Origin: JABMRP01 sp964444795
Lineage (GTDB): Bacteria; Planctomycetota; Planctomycetia; Pirellulales; Thermoguttaceae
Assembly: GCA_964444795.1 (NCBI GenBank)
Contig: CAYUIQ010000327.1
Location: 1-7,982, forward strand
Direction of reading: 5' to 3'
Length of the DNA stretch: 7,982 nt
Below the pieces are notes generated by a model. It searched no databases. It had not been told where the DNA came from and was given only the letters and a program-made list of their open reading frames with translations. Shown one piece after another: positions 1-5,468 of the stretch (position 1 is its first letter; every line of letters starts with the position of its first letter). Both the position numbers and the translations under genes were made by a program.

Positions 1-2
1 GG

Positions 3-131
3 GAAGAAGCGATGAATTCACAAGAGCGACTGGCCCCCGACCGATACACCTGGGACGCCACGCCGCCGGTCGTTCCCGATGCCGGCGGCAATTACCCGGC
101 GCCAATCCCGGGGATCACGAAGTTGTCGTGA
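3..131 (+). CDS. C-terminal fragment of an unidentified protein (5' end outside window)
   Basis: An open frame enters from the left edge and runs 42 codons to a TGA at 129-131. It encodes a Pro/Asp/Gly-rich tail that includes RYTWDATPPVVPDAGG and ends in PGITKLS. The other two plus frames either stop at once (TGA at 13-15) or run on without a gene-like ending, and codon third positions here are mostly G or C, as in the neighbouring real genes. A 208-base non-coding gap with its own promoter follows, so this is the last gene of an upstream unit. The tail is loosely reminiscent of the ends of planctomycete secreted or dehydrogenase-like proteins, but this is memory-based and too weak to name a family. 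Function unknown. The fragment could also be a chance frame. Confidence 0.5.
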   Translation, partial: EEAMNSQERLAPDRYTWDATPPVVPDAGGNYPAPIPGITKLS

Positions 132-223
132 CGCCGCACCCTCTTCTAACCGGATGTGTATCCCGGGAGTTGTTTTCTTGGAGATTTGTCCCCTTTTCTC
201 TTGCGGGGGGGAGCAGAAACTGC

Positions 224-252
224 TTGCAATCCTCGTAGTCGTTGCCTAGACT
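224..252 (+). promoter_or_regulatory. Candidate sigma70-type promoter for the LamG/PEP-CTERM gene
   Basis: TTGCAA (224-229) and TAGACT (247-252) are separated by exactly 17 bases, each matching the -35 and -10 consensus at 4 of 6 positions. Transcription would start near 259, giving a leader of about 80 bases before the ATG at 340. The stretch 132-339 holds no other convincing gene, and no hairpin followed by a T-run that would terminate the upstream gene. This is a consensus match only. Confidence 0.4.
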
Positions 253-279
253 CGAACGTGAGTTTTCGACGTTTGAGTT
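249..279 (+). repeat. 11-bp inverted repeat overlapping the predicted transcription start
   Basis: GACTCGAACGT (249-259) and ACGTTTGAGTT (269-279) are complementary at 9 of 11 positions, and the two mismatches become G-U pairs in RNA. The loop is nine bases, GAGTTTTCG. The left arm overlaps the proposed -10 box, so the element could be a repressor operator or a stem at the 5' end of the mRNA. No T-run follows, which argues against an intrinsic terminator. Confidence 0.45.
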
Positions 280-339
280 GATCTCTCGGCATGGCCCGGG
301 GGCTCAAACGGCTACCCCTGCCGAATCCGGAGGCACCTC

Positions 340-1911
340 ATGAGAAACACCATCATCACAGCGAGCTTCGTTGCAGCGGTCGTGCTGCTTGCCCACGTCC
401 ACGGTGCCTCGGCAGCCCTGGTGGCGTACTATCCGCTGGACGGCAACGCGGACGCCGTGGTCGGGCCCGACGGGACCATGATCGGCAACCCGGGCACGGT
501 GGCCGGGCAGGTCGGCACGGCGTTGGACTTCAACGGCAGCAACCAGTTCGTGGACGTCGGTGCCGGCGTCGTTTCCGGCGGCAGCTACAGCATGGCCGCG
601 TGGGTCAGCCCCGAAACGCTTTCGGGGGTCCGCTACGTCGCGGGGGTCCAGAACTCCGGCCAATATGGCGGCAGGTTGTTCCGCTTCAACGCCGCGGTTC
701 CGGAAATCCAGCACATAACGTCACCGCCCACCTCGAACCCCGGCACCATCCAAGGGAAGACGGGCACCGCAATCGGAACCGGCGGCTTCGTCCATCTGGT
801 GGCCACGTTCAATGATGAAGCCAACGAGTTGCGGTTCTATCAGAACGGAGCGGAAATCGGCTCACCGGTCCCGGTGACCAACAATTCAAACTTCGTCCGG
901 GACAACTTCAAGATCGCTCGGCGTCCGGACGGCGGCGGCGCCAATTGGTTCGACGGGGCCATCGACGACGTTGCCGTGTACAGCCACGCCCTGACACCCG
1001 CGGAAGTCGGCACGGTCCACACCAGCGGGGTGCTGGCGCTGGAGAGCCAGCGGTCGCAGGTCGGTTCAAACATCGCCGGCCCCTATACGGCCGACGCCAA
1101 CACACTGCACCTGTTCCACCTGGACGAAACCAGCGGCGACTATCTCGACTCCGGCAGCGGCGCGACCAAGAACCAGAACCTCATCGGCGGCACGCGCGGG
1201 ACGTTCGCTTCGGACGGCTTCGGCAACACGTTCACCGTCACGTCGAGCGACCTGGGCAACAACGGCTTGACCAAGGGCATCACGACGGCCAACACCGACA
1301 GCCAGTCCGACTATCAGGGCGCCGACGGGGCCTTCACCTACGAGGCGCTGATTAACGTCAGCACGATCCAAAACGTCGCCGGCGAGCAGCAGATGATTAT
1401 CACGCGCGAAAACGACGGCGGGACTTCCAATCGGTCGTTCCAGTTCCGCATCGACAACGGCAACCTCAATTTCCAAGGCGTTTCCGGAGAGGGAGGGCTG
1501 TTGTCCGCGATCCCGACCACCGCCGACCATGCCTTCGTCGCCAATGATTGGTTTCACGTCGCGGCCACCTACAACGGCGACCCAACCGATCCGGAAAACC
1601 TGAAACTCTACTGGACGAGTCTCGGCAGCGACGCCACCGAGGCCACTCTGATTGGCACGGGGCAACTCAACTCCGATATCGCGGGCAGCGACGGCGGAGT
1701 CTTCGCCATCGGGAGCATGCGTCGCGGCGGTTATCGCGGTCCGCTGCTGGGCAGTATCGACGAGGTTCGCATCAGCGACATTGCCCGGGAGCCCGGCGAT
1801 TTCGTCTTCACCACCGCCGCCGGTGTCCCCGAGCCTTCCACTTTCGCCCTGGCCGCGCTGGGGCTGCTCGGTCTCGGCCTGTGCGCCCGGCGCAGACGGG
1901 ATCGCAAGTGA
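340..1911 (+). CDS. Secreted double-LamG protein with PEP-CTERM sorting signal
   Basis: A 523-residue exported protein. The ATG at 340 is preceded by GGAGG (329-333) at 6-base spacing. Residues 1-25 form a signal peptide: basic MRN, a hydrophobic core, and an A-S-A cleavage site after residue 25. Two LamG/concanavalin-A-like modules follow. Module 1 spans about 27-225, opening with LVAYYPLDGN, with the GFVHLVATF strand near 149-157 and DGAIDDVAVY from 205. Module 2 spans about 250-485, with NDWFHVAATY around W404 and LGSIDEVRIS from about 470. The C-terminus is a textbook PEP-CTERM signal: VPEPST at 496-501, a Leu/Gly/Ala helix at about 502-516, then RRRRDRK. In known systems an exosortase cleaves at such tails during export. 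No exosortase is in the window, so it must be encoded elsewhere. LamG modules commonly bind glycans or proteins, and no catalytic domain is apparent. It appears monocistronic, with its own promoter upstream and another promoter just after its stop. Confidence 0.93.
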   Translation: MRNTIITASFVAAVVLLAHVHGASAALVAYYPLDGNADAVVGPDGTMIGNPGTVAGQVGTALDFNGSNQFVDVGAGVVSGGSYSMAAWVSPETLSGVRYVAGVQNSGQYGGRLFRFNAAVPEIQHITSPPTSNPGTIQGKTGTAIGTGGFVHLVATFNDEANELRFYQNGAEIGSPVPVTNNSNFVRDNFKIARRPDGGGANWFDGAIDDVAVYSHALTPAEVGTVHTSGVLALESQRSQVGSNIAGPYTADANTLHLFHLDETSGDYLDSGSGATKNQNLIGGTRGTFASDGFGNTFTVTSSDLGNNGLTKGITTANTDSQSDYQGADGAFTYEALINVSTIQNVAGEQQMIITRENDGGTSNRSFQFRIDNGNLNFQGVSGEGGLLSAIPTTADHAFVANDWFHVAATYNGDPTDPENLKLYWTSLGSDATEATLIGTGQLNSDIAGSDGGVFAIGSMRRGGYRGPLLGSIDEVRISDIAREPGDFVFTTAAGVPEPSTFALAALGLLGLGLCARRRRDRK

Positions 1912-1935
1912 GTGACGCAGGATAGGAAGTTTCGG

Positions 1936-1965
1936 TTGACATGGCTGCCTTGGGCGTGCTACAAA
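1936..1965 (+). promoter_or_regulatory. Strong extended -10 promoter for the cysteine synthase unit
   Basis: A perfect TTGACA (1936-1941) is followed after 18 bases by TACAAA (1960-1965). A TGC immediately upstream of the -10 (1957-1959) makes an extended -10 element. It lies 25 bases after the stop of the preceding gene, so the cysteine synthase is probably transcribed independently. The predicted start near 1972 leaves a leader of about 83 bases before 2055. The leader holds only a weak hairpin (CCC-AAT-GGG near 2001-2009) and no recognisable riboswitch or T-box. Confidence 0.6.
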
Positions 1966-2054
1966 CCGGGACGCGTAACGGATGATCCGATGAAGCAACT
2001 CCCAATGGGGGGTGTGATATCAGTCCGTCGAACACCTGGCCTGAGGAACACGAG

Positions 2055-3083
2055 ATGGGTATCGCCCCACAACAATCCCCGCTTTCGCTACGACCCGCGG
2101 CGAATGGCCCCCACATGAAGGGGTTAGAGCGAGGTCAACCGGCAACGCGCTCCCCCCGGAAGACCAGTCGCGCGTCCGTCCTCAACGCCATCGGCAATAC
2201 CCCCCTGGTGGAACTAACGGCGATGAACCCGAACCCTTCGGCCGTCACCTTGCTGGCCAAATTGGAGGGGAGCAATCCGGGCGGTTCGGTGAAGGATCGG
2301 CCGGCCTTGTACATGATCAACACGGCCGAAGAGTCGGGGGCCCTTGCGGGCGACAAGACCATTCTCGAGCCGACCTCCGGCAACACGGGTATCGCGCTGG
2401 CGATGATCGCGGCGGCCAAGGGCTACCGGGTGAAGTTGTGCATGCCCGGTTGTGTTAGTGTCGAGCGTCGCAGCATTCTCGAAGCGTTGGGGGCCGAGGT
2501 TGTGCTGACGCCCGCCGATCAGGGCACCGACGGCGCCATCCGCTTGGCCCATCAGATGGTCGAGGAAGAGCCCGACGTTTATTTCATGCCCAACCAATTC
2601 GAGAACGAGAGCAACATCCTCGCCCACTACCACACGACCGGCCCGGAGATTCTCGCCCAGACCGAAGGGCGGGTCGACCGGTTCGTGGCCGGCATGGGAA
2701 CAACCGGCACGCTGATGGGCGTGAGCCGGTATCTCCGCGAGCACAAGCCGGAGGCGAAGGTCGTGGGCATCGAGCCGCCCATGGGACATCGCATCCAGGG
2801 CTTGAAGAACATGAACGAGGCGATTCGCCCCAAGATCTACGATCGCGGCATGCTCGACGAGAAACTCACGGTCGAAGACGAGCCGGCCTTCGAGGCTACC
2901 CGCCGGCTGGCCACCGAGGAAGGTATTTTCGTGGGCATGTCCAGCGGCGCGGCAGTGGCCGGGGCGATGATGGTGGCCGAGACGATGACTTCCGGCACCA
3001 TTGTGGTCTTGTTGCCCGACCGGGGCGACCGCTACCTCAGCACCAACCTCTTCCAACCGATTTGCGCGAAGTGCCCGCCGTAG
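2055..3083 (+). CDS. cysM: Cysteine synthase, CysM-type (O-acetylserine sulfhydrylase, PLP-dependent)
   Basis: Predicted cytoplasmic fold-type II PLP enzyme that replaces the acetyl group of O-acetylserine, or a related activated serine, with sulfide to give cysteine. Visible landmarks in the 342-residue product are SVLNAIGNTPLVEL at 41-54, the Schiff-base lysine K80 in GGSVKDRPAL, the substrate loop TSGNTG at 107-112, a glycine-rich phosphate-binding loop GMGTTGT at 213-219, SSGAA at 297-301 facing the cofactor ring nitrogen, and PDRGDRYLST at 321-330. SVKDRPAL, SVERRSIL and DRGDRYLST favour the CysM rather than CysK branch. Substrate preference (sulfide, thiosulfate or a carrier-protein thiocarboxylate) cannot be read from sequence. 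The start at 2055 is chosen because GAGGA (2043-2047) precedes it by 7 bases. An ATG at 2115 would give 322 residues, nearer the usual length of about 300, but has no clear ribosome site. The C-terminus ends in an unusual CAKCPP. No serine acetyltransferase gene is nearby. Confidence 0.93.
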   Translation: MGIAPQQSPLSLRPAANGPHMKGLERGQPATRSPRKTSRASVLNAIGNTPLVELTAMNPNPSAVTLLAKLEGSNPGGSVKDRPALYMINTAEESGALAGDKTILEPTSGNTGIALAMIAAAKGYRVKLCMPGCVSVERRSILEALGAEVVLTPADQGTDGAIRLAHQMVEEEPDVYFMPNQFENESNILAHYHTTGPEILAQTEGRVDRFVAGMGTTGTLMGVSRYLREHKPEAKVVGIEPPMGHRIQGLKNMNEAIRPKIYDRGMLDEKLTVEDEPAFEATRRLATEEGIFVGMSSGAAVAGAMMVAETMTSGTIVVLLPDRGDRYLSTNLFQPICAKCPP

Positions 3084-3103
3084 GGATCTTTGGGAGGCCA
3101 CCG

Positions 3104-3619
3104 ATGAGTTCAGCACCGAGCGGCAACTTTCAGATCGATTGTCCGCACTGCCGCAAGCGTTTGCAGGTTCCATCGGGGATGGGCGGAAAGACGGTCAAAT
3201 GCCCTTCCTGTCAGGGCATGATGAAGGTTCCCGCCATGGCCGTCGCCGAGCAGCCGGTGATGCTGACGCCCGACGTCGTGCCATCGCAGCCGGCCGAGTC
3301 GCCGCCGGCACCCCAGGAAGACCCCTTTCCGTCGTTCAACGTCGCCTCGGAAAGCATGACCGAAAGGGCCCACCGGTCCGCGGCGGCGGACGAAGGCGGT
3401 GCCGGCGTCTTCGCCCCAGAGAAGAAAGGCCTCGACGCCGGCATCGTCGGCGGCCTGTTGATGATGGTCGTCGCCGCGATCTGGTTTTTCGTGGGATTGG
3501 CCGGCGACGTCGTCTTCATCTACCCGCCCATCCTCTTCATCATCGGCCTGATCGGATTCTTCAAGGGCCTGGCCACCGGCAATGTGGCCGGAAAGCGGAG
3601 GAGAAGAAGACGCTATTGA
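3104..3619 (+). CDS. Small zinc-ribbon membrane protein, function unknown
   Basis: A 171-residue protein. The ATG at 3104 has GGAGG at 3093-3097, six bases upstream. An in-frame TTG at 3062 would add 14 residues but overlaps the previous gene and is less likely. The N-terminus carries a treble-clef or ribbon-like CPHC...CPSC pair (C13, C16, C33, C36), resembling the MJ0042-type zinc ribbons common in planctomycetes. A low-complexity Pro/Glu/Ala linker covers about 44-108. Two hydrophobic helices follow at about 112-132 and 136-156, separated by a short turn. The protein ends in a basic tail, K164 plus six arginines and a tyrosine. There is no signal peptide, so the ribbon is probably cytoplasmic with the helices as a membrane hairpin. 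The start lies 20 bases after the cysteine synthase stop, suggesting co-transcription. No enzymatic motif is present; a scaffolding or nucleic-acid-binding role is only a guess. The stop is 11 bases from the end of the convergent radical SAM gene. Confidence 0.85.
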   Translation: MSSAPSGNFQIDCPHCRKRLQVPSGMGGKTVKCPSCQGMMKVPAMAVAEQPVMLTPDVVPSQPAESPPAPQEDPFPSFNVASESMTERAHRSAAADEGGAGVFAPEKKGLDAGIVGGLLMMVVAAIWFFVGLAGDVVFIYPPILFIIGLIGFFKGLATGNVAGKRRRRRRY

Positions 3620-3630
3620 GGAATCTCATT

Positions 3631-5466
3631 TCACTCCGCCGCCGGCGAGCGTAGGGCCAGACTCAAGTAGCGGCCGTCGAGACGGATCACGATCGCCCGG
3701 TCGATCCATTGCTCAAGCACCGCGCCGATGGCCCGTTCGTCCGGCGCGTCGGAGCCCCATCGCCCAGCGGCCCATCGGACGATCGTCTCGGTGGATCGGC
3801 CCGTGTCGCAGAATTGGTACATCTCGCGTTCCCAGCGGGTGAGCCGGTACTGAAACTCGGCGGCGCACGGCCGGGTATCGGTAATCAGCAACACGCCGTC
3901 GTCGCGGTCAAAACAGTTCAACGTCGCCGTGCCGGGCGATTGTTGCCAGCGATCGATCGTCTTCAAAACGTCCCCCGCGTACTCCCCCGGGTCGCGGCCG
4001 TCGGCATAGTCGTATTGGAAGTAATAAGCCAAGCGAGCCAGGCTCTCCGCTGCAAACGGATAGACGTGGGAGAAGGCCCGATGGGGACGCGGATTGGCCA
4101 TGCCGTGGGCGGCCGGATCGTCGAAGTAGGGCGAGAAACGGTCCAGCCGCACGCGTCCCACGGCCAGCGGCGGGGCCAGATGGACCAACGTCTCCAGCCG
4201 ATCGGCCAGCGGCGGGTAATCGTCGGGGGTTTCACCCGGAAAGCCGTAGAGCAGATTCCACTTCACCTCGATGCGCGCCTCGGAGAACCATTTAAGGGCC
4301 TGGAGATTCTGTAGTGCATTGGCCCCTTTTCCGATCATCCGCAGCAGCGGCGTGATGAACGTCTCGATCCCCAATTGCGCGGCGCCCAGGCCGGCATCGA
4401 GCAGCGACTGCACCTGTCGCCGCGTCAGATTCGTCTTCATCTCGTAGACAAACGCCAGATCGAGGTCCGCCTCCTTGAGTTTGGGAAGAAACGTCTCGAA
4501 GTAGCGGTGGTCGAGGATGTTGTCGGCCGAGCAGGCCCGGTGGACGTCGTGCCGATCGACCAGGTAGCGCAGCTCATCGACGGCCCGATCGGGGCCCTTG
4601 CGGCGATAGGCCAGCGTGCCGCCGTTGAGTCCGCAAAACATGCAATGATGTTTCTGCCCCCACCAGCATCCGCGCGACGTCTCGAAGAATAAGGTCGCGT
4701 CGATCTGTTCGGCAAGCGGGCTTTCCTTGAGTCGGGCGAAGTAGTCGTCGAAATCGGGGTACGGCAGGGAGTCCATGTCGCGGACCATGCACCCGACCGG
4801 ATCCGCGACCGCCTCCGCCTCTCGTCCCGCCACGCCGGGCGGCAATTCGACCGGCCCGCCGCCGAGAATCTGTTCAACGACCGCGGGAAACGTCCGATCG
4901 GCTTCGCCCAGGAACACGTAATCAAGCTCCGGGAAACATCGCAACATCTCGACGCCCATCTCGCCTTCGCAAGCCGCGCCGCCGAAAACGACGGTCGTTT
5001 CCGGATGAAGTTGCTTGATCCGCCGGGCCAGGCACATCGAGGGCATCGTCTGCTGGAAGGAAGCCGCGAACCCGATCACTGCGTAGCGCGACCAATCAAC
5101 GGCCTCGATGCAATGGTCGAGAAACGGCGCGACGAACTGCTCGGTCCGCTCGAAGTCGCGACGATCCTGGTCGCCAAATCCCGGATCCGCGTCGAGCAGA
5201 ACATCGCGACAATAGGCGTCGTCGGTGGATAGCTGCCCGGCAAAGTAGTGTTTGGCGAAGAGCCGTTCGCCGCCCAAGACGAAGGCGAAGTCATCGGCGA
5301 TCCAGTTGTAATGTTCCAGGCCGACCCGTTCGGCGAAGTCGAAATTGAAATACGCAATCTCGCAAGGAATCTTCCGCCGCAGCAATGCCGCCTTGAGCAG
5401 ACTGGGCCCGAGATTCGGCCAGCGGAGATTGGAAAACGGCATATTGACCAGCAGAACGCGCGACAT
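3631..5466 (-). CDS. Cobalamin-type radical SAM protein, RiPP-maturation C-methyltransferase family
   Basis: A 611-residue cytoplasmic enzyme. An N-terminal B12-binding-like Rossmann region (about 1-205) opens with SRVLLVNMPF, contains VVFGGAACEG (159-168) and FLGEAD (185-190), and lacks the DxHxxG ligand motif. The radical SAM core (about 255-460) has the cluster cysteines C267, C275 and C278 in SRGCWWGQKHHCMFCGLNG. This is a CX7CX2C spacing rather than CX3CX2C, and is known from RiPP C-methyltransferases such as PoyC and the family NCBIfam names 'RiPP maturation radical SAM C-methyltransferase' (from memory). LGIETF (365-370) and YGFPGE (407-412) are further core motifs. A C-terminal module (about 520-611; LLITDTRP, then a helical EREMYQFCDTGRS segment) looks winged-helix-like. 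By family it would methylate unactivated carbons of a ribosomal peptide using methylcobalamin and SAM; here the substrate is unknown. The ATG at 5466 begins 2 bases after the upstream glycosidase stop and has no good ribosome site of its own, implying translational coupling. Upstream in-frame starts at 5484 and 5505 would lie inside that gene and add unconserved residues. Confidence 0.9.
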   Translation of the reverse strand: MSRVLLVNMPFSNLRWPNLGPSLLKAALLRRKIPCEIAYFNFDFAERVGLEHYNWIADDFAFVLGGERLFAKHYFAGQLSTDDAYCRDVLLDADPGFGDQDRRDFERTEQFVAPFLDHCIEAVDWSRYAVIGFAASFQQTMPSMCLARRIKQLHPETTVVFGGAACEGEMGVEMLRCFPELDYVFLGEADRTFPAVVEQILGGGPVELPPGVAGREAEAVADPVGCMVRDMDSLPYPDFDDYFARLKESPLAEQIDATLFFETSRGCWWGQKHHCMFCGLNGGTLAYRRKGPDRAVDELRYLVDRHDVHRACSADNILDHRYFETFLPKLKEADLDLAFVYEMKTNLTRRQVQSLLDAGLGAAQLGIETFITPLLRMIGKGANALQNLQALKWFSEARIEVKWNLLYGFPGETPDDYPPLADRLETLVHLAPPLAVGRVRLDRFSPYFDDPAAHGMANPRPHRAFSHVYPFAAESLARLAYYFQYDYADGRDPGEYAGDVLKTIDRWQQSPGTATLNCFDRDDGVLLITDTRPCAAEFQYRLTRWEREMYQFCDTGRSTETIVRWAAGRWGSDAPDERAIGAVLEQWIDRAIVIRLDGRYLSLALRSPAAE

Positions 5467-5468
5467 GG

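Noticed and set aside
186..212. CCCC...GGGG pairing around the T-rich stretch, as a terminator for the left-edge gene
   Set aside because: The stem is only four to five pairs with a long loop, and the T-rich segment lies in the loop rather than after the stem.
291..815. A 174-codon plus-strand frame starting just before the LamG gene
   Set aside because: It overlaps the first third of the LamG gene in another frame, lacks a ribosome site, and gives an Arg/Pro-rich shadow translation.
1066..1998. A 310-codon minus-strand frame across the LamG/PEP-CTERM gene
   Set aside because: It is a shadow of a convincing secreted-protein gene. It also crosses the cysM promoter, and no motif was seen.
2214..3173. 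A 319-codon minus-strand frame across the cysteine synthase gene
   Set aside because: It is antisense to a gene with all PLP-enzyme motifs. The translation is His/Arg/Gly-rich and low in family-like patterns, a typical shadow frame.
3596..3603. Strong Shine-Dalgarno-like CGGAGGAG near the end of the zinc-ribbon gene
   Set aside because: It is part of the arginine codons of the basic tail, and no ATG or GTG with a following gene lies at a suitable distance on the plus strand.
3604..3660. Possible bidirectional terminator between the convergent genes
   Set aside because: The GC-rich CGCC/GGCG match near 3637-3647 forms only about four pairs, with no T-run on either side, and most of it codes for the end of the radical SAM protein.
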